Source: Bradyrhizobium sp. sGM-13 (GTDB lineage Bacteria; Pseudomonadota; Alphaproteobacteria; Rhizobiales; Xanthobacteraceae). From it: a stretch of DNA of 64,000 nt. A model generated the notes under the pieces. That model was not told the DNA's origin. It was given only the letters and a program-made list of their open reading frames with translations, and searched no databases. This document shows positions 25,770 to 36,402 of the stretch, one piece after another. The position numbers and the translations under genes were made by a program. The stretch covers positions 248,001-312,000 of the forward strand of contig NZ_JAGWDK010000004.1 in the NCBI RefSeq assembly GCF_018398875.1, given 5' to 3'. Numbering within the stretch: position 1 is the stretch's first letter; each line of letters starts with the position of its first letter.

Positions 25770-26627
25770 TTACGCTTTTATGCTTCGTATATCGGTTAAT
25801 TCGCGGGCCATGGCAACAAAGCCGGAGATTGGAATGGTTTCGGCGCGCCTGGTCGCGTCGATATGCGCGGCCTCGGCCAGCCGGGCCGGATCGACCGAGA
25901 GCGATTTCAGGCTCTGCCGCAGCATTTTGCGGCGCTGGCCGAAGGCCGCGGCCGCCACCTGTTCGAGAGCCCGGCGGTCACACGGCTCGGGTGCCTCACG
26001 CGGCACCAGCCGCACTACCGAGGAGGTCACTTTCGGCTGCGGCACGAACGCCGCAGGGGAAATGTCGAACAGGATTTTGGTCTCCGAGCGCCAGTTGGCG
26101 AGCACCGCGAGCCGGCCGTAGGCCTCGTCGTTCTCCTTGGCGACGATCCGCTCGGCCACCTCGCGCTGAAACATCAGCACCATCATGTCGTACCAGGGTG
26201 GCCATGGCTCGATCGAGAGCCAGTCGACGAGAAGCGCGGTTGCGATATTGTAGGGCAGGTTGGCGACGATTTTTGCGCGCTCGCCGCCCAGCATCGGGCG
26301 GGGATCGAAGCGCTGCGCGTCAGCGTGCACGATCTCAAGCCGGCCAGGGTAGCGCCTGGCGATGTAATCGAGCGGGGCCAGCGCACGCTCGTCGCGCTCG
26401 ACCGCGATGACGCGTTTGGCGCCGAGCGCCAGCAGCGCGCGCGTCAGGCCGCCGGGGCCGGGGCCGACCTCGATAATCGTTGTGCCTTCGAGCGGGCCGG
26501 CGGCGCCCGCAATCCGCGCGGTGAGGTTGAGGTCGAGCAGAAAATTCTGGCCGAGCGATTTGCGGGCCGACAGCGAATGTTCGCGGATGACTTCGCGCAG
26601 CGGCGGCAGATCGTCGATCGCGCTCAT
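25770..26627 (-). CDS. rsmA: 16S rRNA (adenine1518-N6/adenine1519-N6)-dimethyltransferase
   Basis: Dimethylates two adjacent adenines in the 3' hairpin of 16S rRNA during 30S maturation. The 285-residue product shows [10 protein letters not shown], the SAM motif [13 protein letters not shown] and the catalytic NLPYNIAT. Its start overlaps the pdxA stop by 4 bases, the standard pdxA-rsmA coupling. Confidence 0.97.
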   Translation of the reverse strand: MSAIDDLPPLREVIREHSLSARKSLGQNFLLDLNLTARIAGAAGPLEGTTIIEVGPGPGGLTRALLALGAKRVIAVERDERALAPLDYIARRYPGRLEIVHADAQRFDPRPMLGGERAKIVANLPYNIATALLVDWLSIEPWPPWYDMMVLMFQREVAERIVAKENDEAYGRLAVLANWRSETKILFDISPAAFVPQPKVTSSVVRLVPREAPEPCDRRALEQVAAAAFGQRRKMLRQSLKSLSVDPARLAEAAHIDATRRAETIPISGFVAMARELTDIRSIKA

Positions 26628-27628
26628 GAAGGTTTCGTCGCCGCCATGCGCGCGGCGAGCCGCAGTGCCGCGGCGAGACTCGACGGGTTGGCTTTGCCGG
26701 TGCCGGCAATGTCGAAGGCGGTGCCGTGGTCCGGCGACGTCCGGATGAACGGCAGTCCCAGCGTGACGTTGACGGCGTCGTCGAACGCAATCGTCTTGAT
26801 CGGGATCAGCGCCTGGTCGTGATACATGCAGATCGCGCAGTCATAGGTCTTGCGCGCCGCGGCGTGGAACATGGTGTCTGCGGGTAGGGGCCCCCTGGCG
26901 TCGATGCCTTCCTTGCGCAGCATTTCGACCGCGGGTGCTACGATGTCGATGTCTTCGTTGCCGAGGGAGCCGTCTTCGCCGGCATGCGGGTTGAGGCCCG
27001 ATATCGCAAGCCGCGGTTGGGCGAGGCCGAAATGGGCTTTCAGATCCGCAACCGCAATCCGGGCCGTCGTGACGATCAGCTCGGCCGAGAGCTGGGCCAG
27101 CGCCTCGCGCAGCGAAAGATGGATGGTCACGGGAACGACGGCGAGCGCCGGCGACCACAGCATCATCACCGGCTGCGGCACGCGGCCGCCATCGGCGGCA
27201 AGCTCGGCGAGATACTCGGTGTGGCCGGGATGGCGGAATCCGGCGCGGTAGAGCACGCTCTTGGCGATCGGGTTGGTGACAACGGCGCCGGCGCGTCCGG
27301 CCCTGACATGGTCGACCGCATGGCGAATCGAGGCAAGCGCCGCGCTCGCGCTGGTCTGGTCTGGCTGTCCGGGGCGCGCGGTCGCGATGTCGCCGGTTGC
27401 GACCACGGGCAGGGCCTTCGCAAATGCCGCGCTCGCTTCCTCGGGCACGGCGTCGGCGAGGTCGACCGACAACCCCAGGATCTTCGCCCGCTCGGCGAAG
27501 AAGGCGCGGTCGCCGAGCAGGTAGAACGGCGGGAGGTCCAGTTCACCGCGCCGCCGCCACGCTTCAAGGGCGATGTCGGGGCCGATGCCCGCAGGTTCGC
27601 CCGATGTCAGCGCGAGGGGCTTTGCCAT
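26624..27628 (-). CDS. pdxA: 4-hydroxythreonine-4-phosphate dehydrogenase
   Basis: NAD-dependent step in pyridoxal 5'-phosphate synthesis. The 334-residue product has [13 protein letters not shown] at the N-terminus, [16 protein letters not shown] in the centre and the metal-binding [14 protein letters not shown]. It lies 3 bases behind surA and overlaps rsmA, in the conserved surA-pdxA-rsmA order. Confidence 0.97.
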   Translation of the reverse strand: MAKPLALTSGEPAGIGPDIALEAWRRRGELDLPPFYLLGDRAFFAERAKILGLSVDLADAVPEEASAAFAKALPVVATGDIATARPGQPDQTSASAALASIRHAVDHVRAGRAGAVVTNPIAKSVLYRAGFRHPGHTEYLAELAADGGRVPQPVMMLWSPALAVVPVTIHLSLREALAQLSAELIVTTARIAVADLKAHFGLAQPRLAISGLNPHAGEDGSLGNEDIDIVAPAVEMLRKEGIDARGPLPADTMFHAAARKTYDCAICMYHDQALIPIKTIAFDDAVNVTLGLPFIRTSPDHGTAFDIAGTGKANPSSLAAALRLAARMAATKPS

Positions 27629-27631
27629 GCA

Positions 27632-28579
27632 TCAACGATATTCGATCATCGCAGCTTTGCGGATGTCGGCCAGGTAAGCCTTCGACTTTGCCTCGTACTT
27701 CTGCGTGTACATCTTTTCCCGGATTTCCCGCTTCTTCGGCGTATCGATCTTGGTCGGCTTGCGGTCGCACAACGCCACCATCTCCACGCCTTGTTTGGTG
27801 ATTTCGGGCGGGGTCAGGCGACCGATCGGCGTCTTGTCCAGGAGCTCGCGAAGCGGGCCGGGTATGTCGGCCGAAGTCTTGGTGACGATGCCGCGGATCG
27901 CGGCATTCTGCATCGACTTGAAGTAAGAGTTGGCCTGCTCGCAGCTCTGCACGCGCTCGCGCAAGGACTCTGCCTCCTTGCGCCGCAAGTCGATCGCGCT
28001 TTGCGCCGAACCGCGCGGCACGATCAGCACGATTGGCTGCAGCCTGTATTCGAACGCATCCGCCTGGGTCGCGTCGCCGCTTTGCTGGGCGGCGTCGGCA
28101 ACGTCCTTCTCGCCGACCTGGAGGCTCTCCTTGAAACGGCCGCGCACCAGGCTGCCCCAGACCATCTCGGCCTTGAGGCGGGCCTTCAGCGTTTCCGGCC
28201 GGACCCCCTGGCTCTCCAGGGACTTGGTCAACTGTTCGGGCGAGATACGCATCCGCTGGCTCATCCCGGCAAAGGCCTGGTCGATATCGCTCGCCGAAGG
28301 GTCGACGCCGAACCGCTTGGCTTCCTTGATCTTCACCTTTTCGTCGATCAGTTCCTCGATCACCTCCTTGCGCGGCATCTGCTTCCGCGTGGTCAGGAAG
28401 TTGAGCTTGGTGCGCTGCTCTATATCGAGAGTGGTGATGGGCTCACCGTTCACCATCACCGCTACGGACTGCGCTTGCAGCGGTGAAGCGCCGCCGGCCA
28501 GAACGGCAAGCGCAACGGCGCCGCCGGCGATCAGGGACCAAAATCGGCAAGGAAGGAGCGTAATGGTCGTCATGGTCAT
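27632..28579 (-). CDS. surA: Periplasmic chaperone/peptidyl-prolyl isomerase SurA
   Basis: Escorts outer-membrane proteins, including LptD, through the periplasm. From the ATG at 28579 the product has 315 residues: a signal peptide (hydrophobic about 10-30, LQAQ), the SurA N-terminal chaperone domain (VNGEPITTLDIEQR...MPRKEVIEELIDEKVKIKEAKR) and one divergent parvulin-like domain in the C-terminal half. A TTG at 28597 and an ATG at 28573 are alternative starts. It is shorter than E. coli SurA (one rather than two isomerase domains), as usual in this group. Placed between lptD and pdxA. Confidence 0.9.
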   Translation of the reverse strand: MTMTTITLLPCRFWSLIAGGAVALAVLAGGASPLQAQSVAVMVNGEPITTLDIEQRTKLNFLTTRKQMPRKEVIEELIDEKVKIKEAKRFGVDPSASDIDQAFAGMSQRMRISPEQLTKSLESQGVRPETLKARLKAEMVWGSLVRGRFKESLQVGEKDVADAAQQSGDATQADAFEYRLQPIVLIVPRGSAQSAIDLRRKEAESLRERVQSCEQANSYFKSMQNAAIRGIVTKTSADIPGPLRELLDKTPIGRLTPPEITKQGVEMVALCDRKPTKIDTPKKREIREKMYTQKYEAKSKAYLADIRKAAMIEYR

Positions 28580-28645
28580 ATCAGTCGTATCAACCAATTC
28601 GTACCGCGCGGTGCTGGGTATTCTCCGTCAAGGTCGGGCCTCACG

Positions 28646-31141
28646 CTACTGAAGGCCGCTGGTGCCGGACGACGAGGACGAATTCGCAATGGTCCGTAGG
28701 CCGATCTGCACCATGAAAGCGTGATTGAGCACCGGCGGCGTCGTCCCGGCGGAGTAGGTATAGGACGTGACGTAGTTGGCGGCCAGCACGAAGCAGTCGT
28801 CCACATAGCCGGCGCCGATGATGTACTGGTTCAGCTTGTTGGCTTCAAGATCCCAACGAGCGGCTCCCGAAACGACCCAGTTCGACGCCACCTTGATGGA
28901 AGCGCTGCCGAGCAGGCCTTCGCGCCGGGTCAGATACCCGAGTTCCGGCTGGGCGGCATAGTTGCCGTACATCATGCTGACCGACCAGCGGTCGAACGAG
29001 GCGCGTCCTTCGGCTTCGAAGCGATTGACGTTCATCGTCGCTTCATCCATGCGCGAGCGCACGCTGAACGTATAGGTCCGGTTCGGCGAGTAATTGACGC
29101 GGGCGACATAGTCGGACCGGGTGTTCTGCAGGCCGGATTCGAGGCCGGTATTGGTCGGGTCCTGCACCGCATACGAATTCAGGCCGAACAACTGGTAGGA
29201 TTGGCCGAACAGCACATTGACGCTGCCGCCGCGATCGAACTGCGTGGTCGCCTGCACGCCGACATTGGCGCGGCCGCCGCCCTCGACGCGGTCGTAGCCG
29301 GAGAACTTGTCGATCGCGAACAGGTTGCTGGCGTCGAACACCATGCTCTGCGCGTCTTCGTTCGGCAGCCGCCCGGCGAAGGTCTCGTTCGGACGAGCGA
29401 TGATCTGCGCAATCGGCTCGATCGTGGTGGTGCCCCACGGCTGAACGTTGATGAAGGGGTAGCGATATTCGAGGCCGACCGTCGGCATCAGCCGGACCGC
29501 CTGCGTGTCGCCCACGGGCAGGAAGTTCGAAACGCCCGGCTGGTTCGAGATCGAGGCGTTGATGGCGTCTGCGCGCAGGATTGCAAAAGGCGTCCAGATC
29601 TGACCGATCGGATCGGTGTACGAGCGCCGCCACTGCCCTTCGGCCGTCAGCCGCGTGTAGGTGCCGGGCATGCCGCGCAGCAGGCACTGCGAGGGAATCC
29701 GGGCCAGCGGATCGGCCGATGCGGTGAGGCACAGGCCGTTGGTGTTGGCCAGCGTCGTGATCGGGTCGAACGCCGCGGTCGTGCGCGACAGGCTGGTGAA
29801 GTTCGTCTTGTAGCTGACCTCACCGCCGAGGATCGGGTGGTTGATCACGTTGGAATAGTCGATGACCGGATGGATCACCGGCACCTTGTCCTGGTTGCCG
29901 GAGAAGGAGAGGTAATGGATCGTGCGCGCATCGAAGAAGCTGCGATTGCCGACACCGGTCAGATAGAGCTGCGAAATCGCTTCCGTCGGCAGGGTCAGGA
30001 ACGAGCCCAGCGGATCCCTGTATTGGGCCAGCCTGTAGTCCGAGAAGAAGAAGTAGTCCGACAGCAGGACGCCGTCCCAACCCCAGACCCATTTGTCGTT
30101 GAGGGCGAACTGGCCCTTGGTGTCGATGCCGCCGCGGAAGTCGCGATCGCCGGGCTGACCGGCGAACGCGCCGGGATCGAGCTGATTGATGCCGTAGCCG
30201 CGGATCTGGTACGAGCCGTTGATCAGCCGCTGGCGGAATTCGCCCTGGAACAGCACGCCTTGCCGTGTCGTGAAGCGCGGATTGAACGTCGCGTCATAGT
30301 CCGGCGCGATCGCCCAGTAGAACGGGGTCTCGACGGCGTAGCCATAGGTCGAGTTTGAGCTGTAGGCCGGCATCAGGAAGCCCGTCTTGCGCTTGACGGT
30401 CGGATCGGGCGTCGAAAAATACGGCAGATACGCCATCGGCACGCCGAAGAATTCGAGCTGCGCGTTCTCGAAGTACAGCATCTTGTCGGTCTGGTCGTGG
30501 ATGATGCGTGCACCCTTGACCTGCCATAGCGGCGGCTTCTTCGGATTGTCCTTGCACGGCGCGCAGGCGGTATAGACGCCGTTTTCGAACACCGTGTAAT
30601 TGCCGGCAGAACGGTCGGCGCGCGTCGCCGCCATGCGCGTATCGTCAGCCGTATCGACACGCAGCGAATCGACGAAACCGTCGCGGTAGTCGTCGCTCAG
30701 ATCCATGATGTTGGCGTAGGTGACTTTGCCATCCGCATCCGTCAGGCGGATGTTGCCTTCTGCATGCAGCCGCTTGGTCTTCTGGTCGTAAATGACCTTG
30801 TCGGCCTCCACGCTGGTGCCGTTGTAGAACATCTGCACGTTGCCGACCGCCGACACGCGCTGGTTGTTGTAGTCGTAGTCCACCTCGACGGCTTGCACGA
30901 GCATCCTGCCGTCGTTGTTGGCAGGGCGTGGCGGCGGCTTGGGCGGGCGCGGATTGTAGGTGAAGCTTTGCGCCGCGGCGGGAGCTGTCAGGGCAAACTC
31001 GATCGTGCCGCCGAAAACCAGTCCGGCAAGCAGAGCAAACATAGGTACGCCAACGGCGGCCAAGCGGGCTCGATAGCGGCGCACGGTGGTGCGCCGCCTG
31101 AACGCAGGCGACCTCAACTGGCGGGCGGCGACAACGGCCAC
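28646..31141 (-). CDS. lptD: LPS assembly outer-membrane protein LptD
   Basis: Outer-membrane barrel that inserts lipopolysaccharide in the outer leaflet. The 831-residue product has a signal region (hydrophobic stretch at about 28-58), an OstA-type N-domain (VEVDYDYNNQRVSAVGNVQMFYNG, IYDQKTKRLHAEGNIRLTD) and a long C-terminal beta-barrel. The start is a GTG that overlaps the lptG stop by 1 base, with AGGAGG 7 bases upstream, so translation is coupled. The E. coli-type Cys pairs are not all obvious; two Cys occur at TACAPCK. It lies downstream of lptFG and upstream of its chaperone surA. Confidence 0.95.
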   Translation of the reverse strand: MAVVAARQLRSPAFRRRTTVRRYRARLAAVGVPMFALLAGLVFGGTIEFALTAPAAAQSFTYNPRPPKPPPRPANNDGRMLVQAVEVDYDYNNQRVSAVGNVQMFYNGTSVEADKVIYDQKTKRLHAEGNIRLTDADGKVTYANIMDLSDDYRDGFVDSLRVDTADDTRMAATRADRSAGNYTVFENGVYTACAPCKDNPKKPPLWQVKGARIIHDQTDKMLYFENAQLEFFGVPMAYLPYFSTPDPTVKRKTGFLMPAYSSNSTYGYAVETPFYWAIAPDYDATFNPRFTTRQGVLFQGEFRQRLINGSYQIRGYGINQLDPGAFAGQPGDRDFRGGIDTKGQFALNDKWVWGWDGVLLSDYFFFSDYRLAQYRDPLGSFLTLPTEAISQLYLTGVGNRSFFDARTIHYLSFSGNQDKVPVIHPVIDYSNVINHPILGGEVSYKTNFTSLSRTTAAFDPITTLANTNGLCLTASADPLARIPSQCLLRGMPGTYTRLTAEGQWRRSYTDPIGQIWTPFAILRADAINASISNQPGVSNFLPVGDTQAVRLMPTVGLEYRYPFINVQPWGTTTIEPIAQIIARPNETFAGRLPNEDAQSMVFDASNLFAIDKFSGYDRVEGGGRANVGVQATTQFDRGGSVNVLFGQSYQLFGLNSYAVQDPTNTGLESGLQNTRSDYVARVNYSPNRTYTFSVRSRMDEATMNVNRFEAEGRASFDRWSVSMMYGNYAAQPELGYLTRREGLLGSASIKVASNWVVSGAARWDLEANKLNQYIIGAGYVDDCFVLAANYVTSYTYSAGTTPPVLNHAFMVQIGLRTIANSSSSSGTSGLQ

Positions 31142-32238
31142 TACCCGTCCTCCTGGTACAGCAAGGCTAAGAAGCCGGTGAGGCCGCCCACACAGACAGG
31201 CAACCACGCCGCAGCGATGGGATGCATCAACTCAGCCTTGCTCAAATCCTCAGTAACTTTCGATAGAACGTAGAGCAGAAACCCTGCGCCCACGCCACTT
31301 AAAACCATCTTTTGCACGCCGCCCATCCGGAAGAAGCGAAGGCTGACGGAAGCCGCCAACATCACCATTGCAGCCAGCAAAAATGGCTGTGCGATGAGCT
31401 TATGGTACTGCAGACGGTAGCCTGCGGTCGCGAAGCCGGAGCTTTCGGAAGAGCGGATATAGCCGGGCAGTTGCCAAAAAGACACGGTTTCTGGGGTGGA
31501 GAAACTGTTGCGAACCTGGGCCGGTGTCAGGGTGGTCGAGAGGGAATAGTTCTCCTGATCAACCGGAGGTTTATCCAGGGAGTATCTACGTACCGATTTG
31601 AAGGCCCAGCGGCCCTCTTCGAGGTAGGCTTCGCGCGCCTCGATTCGCTCCTTGAATTGGAGATCGGTATCGAATCGGAACACGGTCAGCCCCGTCAGCC
31701 GGACGCCCTGCTGCTCGCTGCGGGCCGCATTGATGATCGACTGGCCGTCGCTGTTGACCTGGTTGAGCCAGAAGCCGGATGCATCCTGAATGCCGCCGCC
31801 GGGCGCCGAGCCGAACAGTTCAGCCTCCATCCGTTTGGATAGTTCGCGCAGGTTCGCCGACATCGGGTTGTAGGCAACCGTTGCCAGGGTGCCGAGGATG
31901 ATCGAGCTTGCCAGCGCCGGCGAAATGAACTGCCAGGCGGATACGCCGGCCGCACGCGCCACCACCAGCTCCAGCCGCCGCGACAGCGCGAGATAGCAGG
32001 TCATCGCGCCGATCAGCACGCAGAACGGCATCAGCTTTTCGAGCAATTGCGGCACCCGGTACAGCGACGTCTGCGCCACCGTGATCGCCGATGCCGATAC
32101 CAGCCCGGAGGTCTTGCGGACCATTTCGATGTAGTCGACCAGCACGAGCAGCACGAAAATGCTCGCGAACACGCCCACCGCCGAGACGAGGAAACGGCCG
32201 GCGAAGTATCGTCCGAGCGTGTTGGTTACCATGCTCAT
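31141..32238 (-). CDS. lptG: LPS export ABC transporter permease LptG
   Basis: One of the two permeases that extract LPS from the inner membrane with LptB. The 365-residue product has the YjgP/YjgQ fold: three helices at each end and a periplasmic beta-jellyroll between (about 110-270). The start is set at 32238, where ATGA overlaps the lptF stop. The GTG of lptD overlaps its own stop. Confidence 0.95.
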   Translation of the reverse strand: MSMVTNTLGRYFAGRFLVSAVGVFASIFVLLVLVDYIEMVRKTSGLVSASAITVAQTSLYRVPQLLEKLMPFCVLIGAMTCYLALSRRLELVVARAAGVSAWQFISPALASSIILGTLATVAYNPMSANLRELSKRMEAELFGSAPGGGIQDASGFWLNQVNSDGQSIINAARSEQQGVRLTGLTVFRFDTDLQFKERIEAREAYLEEGRWAFKSVRRYSLDKPPVDQENYSLSTTLTPAQVRNSFSTPETVSFWQLPGYIRSSESSGFATAGYRLQYHKLIAQPFLLAAMVMLAASVSLRFFRMGGVQKMVLSGVGAGFLLYVLSKVTEDLSKAELMHPIAAAWLPVCVGGLTGFLALLYQEDG

Positions 32239-33404
32239 GCGGTGGCGGGCCGTCCAAAGAGCCGAGCGAGGCGTGCGTTCGATCTGTTGATGGCCTCCAT
32301 CAGTGCAGCCGGCGGCTCCACCACGATGCCGCGGATGATCATCCACAGCCCGACGCCGATCGCGCCGAACAGCATTGAATACTGCACGAGAGCCATGCTT
32401 GGCGTCTTCACCGTCATCACCGAGCAGGCGAATCCCGCCATGCGCAGACCAAACACCGCCAGGATCGAACCGCCGATCGAAAAATTGCGGCTCTGGCGCG
32501 TGGTGCGCGGCGTGCCGAGGAAAGCAAACGTCAGCACCGCGAAGGCGAAGGGATAGACCGGCGCCAGGAAACGATCATGCAGCTCGGCGCGAAACTGACC
32601 GGATAATTGCTTGAAAACCGGATCGTTCTCCGAGGGCGAGATCAGCTCCCAGAGATAGCGTTCGCGAATCCCCAGTGCGACGTCGCGGCCGCGATTGGAG
32701 AATTTCGACATGTCGAAGGCGTAACGAACGAACGCCACAAAGGCCGGATCGCGCTTTCCCGTCTCGAAACGTTCGAGATTGCCGTCTTCGAGCACCAGAT
32801 AGGAGCCGTTCTCGTTCTTCAGCACCGTGCCGTGGTCGGCGATGATGGTGACGCGCTCCTTGGGATCACGGCGGTCGTCGACGAAAATGCCGGCGAGTAC
32901 GCCGCCCGGCTGGCGCTCGCGGATCCGAATCGTCAGGTTCTGGTCGAGCTGGGCGAAGCGGCCGGGCTGCAGGATATTGGTCAGGACGTCGGCAGTGATT
33001 TCGGCATCCCATTGCTTGATCCGGCGCATGCCGTCGGGCGCGAGATAGGAGCCGATGAAGGCAACCATCGCCGCCACTACGCAGGTGGCATAGAAAAATG
33101 GGCGGAACAGCCGGAAAGGCGAGAAGCCGGCGGCGTTCATCACGATGATTTCAGAATCGGTGGCGAGCTTGTTCAGCGTGTGGGAGATCGCGATCATCAA
33201 CGCGATCGGCGCGATGATCAAAACCAGCGCCGGGATCACCAGGCTGGTGATGCCGAGAAAGGTGATGATGGTCTGGCCCTGGCTGGTCATCAGGTCGATG
33301 CCGCGCAACGCCTGCGTAATCCAGATCACGCCGGTGAGGCTGACCAAGACCAGCGCAAACGACGCGAGCGTCGTGCGGAAAATGTACCTGTCGATCGACC
33401 CCAT
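32235..33404 (-). CDS. lptF: LPS export ABC transporter permease LptF
   Basis: Partner permease of LptG. The 389-residue product starts MGSIDRYIFRTTLASFALVLVSLTGVIWI and shows the same layout of membrane helices around a periplasmic domain, with the typical GFSPFRLFRPFFYA and SRNFSIGGSILAVFGLR segments. I take the ATG at 33404; 24 further in-frame residues upstream lack the family pattern. First gene of the lptF-lptG-lptD-surA-pdxA-rsmA run; pepA is divergent. Confidence 0.95.
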   Translation of the reverse strand: MGSIDRYIFRTTLASFALVLVSLTGVIWITQALRGIDLMTSQGQTIITFLGITSLVIPALVLIIAPIALMIAISHTLNKLATDSEIIVMNAAGFSPFRLFRPFFYATCVVAAMVAFIGSYLAPDGMRRIKQWDAEITADVLTNILQPGRFAQLDQNLTIRIRERQPGGVLAGIFVDDRRDPKERVTIIADHGTVLKNENGSYLVLEDGNLERFETGKRDPAFVAFVRYAFDMSKFSNRGRDVALGIRERYLWELISPSENDPVFKQLSGQFRAELHDRFLAPVYPFAFAVLTFAFLGTPRTTRQSRNFSIGGSILAVFGLRMAGFACSVMTVKTPSMALVQYSMLFGAIGVGLWMIIRGIVVEPPAALMEAINRSNARLARLFGRPATA

Positions 33405-33750
33405 CGTTACCGCACGATCCCACCCTTGCACGCCCAAAGGGCAGCCTCCGACCAATCCCGTTTGAGGGTTCCCCATGGTCGGGCCGCCAATCGTCAGCCG
33501 TCTACATTCTCACTACCATCCCTTTGATCCGTCAACAAAATGGCTGGGCCGTGGCGTCCCCTCGATACGGTTAAGAATTCATCTCATGTGGCGTTCCAGC
33601 CACGGCGGTGCTTGGCAGTGGCGCGGCAGACAGGCCATAGTGCCGAAAACATCAGGTCCTGAACGATTTGGGCCGTTACCGAAGAGAACATTCCATAATG
33701 CGACCGATTCTGGCCGCGCAAGATAGCCCTGAATTCTGGAGGATTTACCT
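33405..33750. other. lptF-pepA divergent promoter region
   Basis: About 345 bases between two divergent essential-type genes; no coding potential is supported. It holds a candidate lptF promoter (33506-33535). I cannot place the pepA promoter. CTGGAGGATT precedes the pepA ATG as SD. Confidence 0.5.
33506..33535 (-). promoter_or_regulatory. Candidate lptF promoter
   Basis: On the minus strand TTGACG (33530-33535), an 18-nt spacer and GAGAAT (33506-33511). The -35 is near consensus and the -10 is weak; the leader would be about 95 nt. Confidence 0.35.
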
Positions 33751-35253
33751 ATGACCGACGCCGTGAAGGTCGGCTTTGTCGCTTTTTCCGCTGCCCCCCG
33801 CGCCGTTCTCGTGGTGTTTTGCGACGAGGCATTGAAGTTCGGCGAGGCGACGCGGAAGGCGCTGGGGAAGGCGGCCGATACGGTCAAGCGGGCGGCGGCG
33901 GCCAATCAGTTCAAGGGCAAGAGCGGATCGACGCTCGACATTCCGGCGCCGGATGGAATCAAGGCAGAGCGCCTGATCGTCGTTGGTGTCGGCAAGGCAG
34001 CCGATATCAAGGAGAGGGATTTTCTCAAGTTCGGCGGGGTGACAGCGGGCAGGCTCAACTCCGCCAGCACATCGGTCACCGTGATCGCCGAACTGCCTGA
34101 GGGGGCGATGCAGCCCGATTCGGCCGCCGCGATCGCGTCGGGCATCCGGCTGCGCGCGTATAAGTTCGACCGCTACAAGACCAAGAAGAAGGACGGCGAG
34201 AACGGCGCGCTGCGCGCCGACGTTTCGATTGCCGTTGACGATGTCGCCGCCGCGCGAAAGGCGCTTGGGCCCGCGTCCCATGTCGTCGACGGCGTGATCA
34301 TTGCGCGCGAACTCGTCAACGAGCCGCCCAACGTGCTCTATCCCGTGGAATTCGCGCGCCGTGCGAGCCAGCTCAAGAAACTCGGCGTCGATGTCGAGGT
34401 GCTCGACGTCAAGGCGATGAAGAAGCTCGGCATGGGCGCCTTGCTCGGCGTCGCGCAGGGCTCGAGCCAGCCCGGCCGTACCGTGATCATGCGCTGGAAC
34501 GGCGGCAAGAAGGGAGATCAGCCCGTTGCTTTCGTCGGCAAGGGCGTCTGCTTCGATACCGGCGGCATCTCCATCAAGGGCGCCGCCAGCATGGAGGACA
34601 TGAAGGGCGACATGGGAGGCGCGGCCTGCGTAGTCGGGCTGATGCATGCGCTTGCGGCGCGCAAAGCGAAGGTCAACGCGGTCGGCGCCATCGGCCTGGT
34701 CGAGAACATGCCCGACGGCAACGCCCAGCGCCCCGGCGATATCGTCACCTCGATGTCGGGGCAGACCATCGAAATCATCAACACTGATGCCGAAGGCCGG
34801 CTCGTGCTGGCCGACGTGCTCTGGTACGTGGCGAAGAAGTTCAAACCCAAATTCATGGTCGATCTCGCAACGCTCACCGGCGCGATCATGGTCGCGCTCG
34901 GAACTGAGTATTCCGGCATGTTCTCCAACAATGACGAACTGGCGGAACGGCTGAGCAAGATCGGAAATGAAACCGGCGAGCGCGTCTGGCGCATGCCGCT
35001 CGGCCCTGAATACGACAAGCTGATCGATTCGCAGTTTGCCGACATGAAGAATACCGGCGGGCGCCACGGCGGCTCGATCACCGCTGCACAGTTCCTGCAG
35101 CGATTCGTCGACAACACGCCGTGGGCGCATCTCGACGTTGCGGGAACTGCGATGGGTGCGCCGAAAACCGACATCAACCACAGTTGGGGATCCGGCTACG
35201 GCGTTCGGCTGCTGGACCGGCTGGTCGCGGAATATTACGAAGCCACGAAATAG
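33751..35253 (+). CDS. pepA: Leucyl aminopeptidase
   Basis: Two-metal M17 aminopeptidase that removes N-terminal residues from peptides in the cytoplasm; some homologues also bind DNA. The 500-residue product has a variable N-domain and a catalytic C-domain with the metal/lysine region [26 protein letters not shown], and the signature [16 protein letters not shown] near residue 344. Divergent from lptF, the conserved alphaproteobacterial layout, with holC following. Confidence 0.96.
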   Translation: MTDAVKVGFVAFSAAPRAVLVVFCDEALKFGEATRKALGKAADTVKRAAAANQFKGKSGSTLDIPAPDGIKAERLIVVGVGKAADIKERDFLKFGGVTAGRLNSASTSVTVIAELPEGAMQPDSAAAIASGIRLRAYKFDRYKTKKKDGENGALRADVSIAVDDVAAARKALGPASHVVDGVIIARELVNEPPNVLYPVEFARRASQLKKLGVDVEVLDVKAMKKLGMGALLGVAQGSSQPGRTVIMRWNGGKKGDQPVAFVGKGVCFDTGGISIKGAASMEDMKGDMGGAACVVGLMHALAARKAKVNAVGAIGLVENMPDGNAQRPGDIVTSMSGQTIEIINTDAEGRLVLADVLWYVAKKFKPKFMVDLATLTGAIMVALGTEYSGMFSNNDELAERLSKIGNETGERVWRMPLGPEYDKLIDSQFADMKNTGGRHGGSITAAQFLQRFVDNTPWAHLDVAGTAMGAPKTDINHSWGSGYGVRLLDRLVAEYYEATK

Positions 35254-35267
35254 TTCGGTTGCAGGCG

Positions 35268-35720
35268 ATGACGGAAGTCCTGTTCTACCATTTGCAGGCC
35301 ATGTCGCTCGAAAGCGTATTGCCGCCGCTGTTGGAAAAATCGCTCGAGCGAGGCTGGCGCGTGGTCGTGCAATCGACTTCGCCGGAGCGCACCGAGGCGC
35401 TCGATGCGCATTTGTGGACCTACAGCGACGATTCGTTCCTGCCGCATGCCACATGGCGCGCCGGCGATGCCCAGGACCAGCCCATCATTCTCTCGATCGA
35501 GGAGAGCAATCCGAACGGGGCCAATGTCAGGTTCCTGATCGACAACGCGGCTTTGCCGGCCGACTGCGACAGCTACGAGCGGGTGGTGCTGGTTTTCAAC
35601 GGTGACGATGCCGATGCGCTGACGGCTGCGCGCGGGGCCTGGGCCGATTGCAAGGCGCGGGGATTCGAGGTGACCTATTGGCAGGCCGATGAGCGAGGCC
35701 GGTGGCAGCGGCGGCAATAG
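35268..35720 (+). CDS. holC: DNA polymerase III subunit chi
   Basis: Clamp-loader accessory subunit linking the polymerase to single-strand-binding protein. The 150-residue product has the family opening MTEVLFYHLQAMSLE, the core RVVVQ...LWTYSDDSFLPH and RVVLVFNG. ATG at 35268 follows GGTTGCAGGCG; it lies 14 bases after pepA, the common pepA-holC pair. Confidence 0.93.
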   Translation: MTEVLFYHLQAMSLESVLPPLLEKSLERGWRVVVQSTSPERTEALDAHLWTYSDDSFLPHATWRAGDAQDQPIILSIEESNPNGANVRFLIDNAALPADCDSYERVVLVFNGDDADALTAARGAWADCKARGFEVTYWQADERGRWQRRQ

Positions 35721-35843
35721 CGATCCACAGGAATTAATGATAATCAGCGGTTTCTGCGCTGGACCTTGCGGGTAGCCATGGTCGTGCCGCAAAGTGATGG
35801 TCGGACAACTGGTTACAGTAAGGGTGGGGGCCTGGGGTTTAGC

Positions 35844-36377
35844 GTGCGACGCGGAACAATCGATCGAAAGCCACTGCTGACGTTGTTGCTGCTCGGGCCT
35901 GCGCTTGCGGGCTGCTCGGGTACAGATCTGCTGTCGAAGGATGCGGACTGGTTTTCGCGCTCCGGACGCGTGTTCATCCGCAACGTCTCGATCGAAACGC
36001 CGCCGCTCACCCCGACCAAAGCGGTCACGCCGGATGAACTCGTCAGTGCCGACGGCGCTTGTCCCGGCATGGCAGCGCCGGGCACCGATGCCAATGCGCT
36101 GGCGAATGGCGCTGCAGGCAACCCGCCTCCTTCGACGACGGGAACGGTGGCGCTCGGCCATACCGAATGCGACGTCGTGCGCGGCATCGGTGCGCCCGAC
36201 AGTGTCAGCCTTTCCAATAACCCGCGCGGCGACCGCGTGGCGGTCGTCAACTATTCGCGCGGCCAGCGGGCCGGCATTTATACCTTCACCGCCGGACGCC
36301 TGACGTCGATCGAGCGTGCACCGGAGCCGGCGGCGCCGGCGAGGGGTGCCAAGCCGAAGAAGAAGCCGGCGGCGTAA
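35844..36377 (+). CDS. Putative lipoprotein
   Basis: 177 residues from the GTG at 35844, giving a compact lipoprotein signal peptide (RRGTIDRKPLLTLLLLGPALAGC) with the lipobox LAGC at about residue 24; longer starts at 35766 or 35778 would put the signal too far inside. The C-terminal half (GHTECDVVRGIGAPDSVSLS, then RAGIYTFTAGRLTSIERAPE) resembles the small beta fold of BamE/SmpA-type proteins, but that is a guess. The end is Lys/Pro-rich. Convergent with the ABC-F gene. Confidence 0.7.
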   Translation: MRRGTIDRKPLLTLLLLGPALAGCSGTDLLSKDADWFSRSGRVFIRNVSIETPPLTPTKAVTPDELVSADGACPGMAAPGTDANALANGAAGNPPPSTTGTVALGHTECDVVRGIGAPDSVSLSNNPRGDRVAVVNYSRGQRAGIYTFTAGRLTSIERAPEPAAPARGAKPKKKPAA

Positions 36378-36402
36378 ATTCGCCGACGACGATCCGTTTT
36401 AG

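Noticed and set aside
28721..30358. A 545-codon plus-strand frame opposite lptD
   Set aside because: Antisense to a clear lptD; composition is the mirror of the GC-rich codons and shows no domain.
33745..35454. A 569-codon minus-strand frame opposite pepA
   Set aside because: Antisense shadow of pepA, with no domain pattern.
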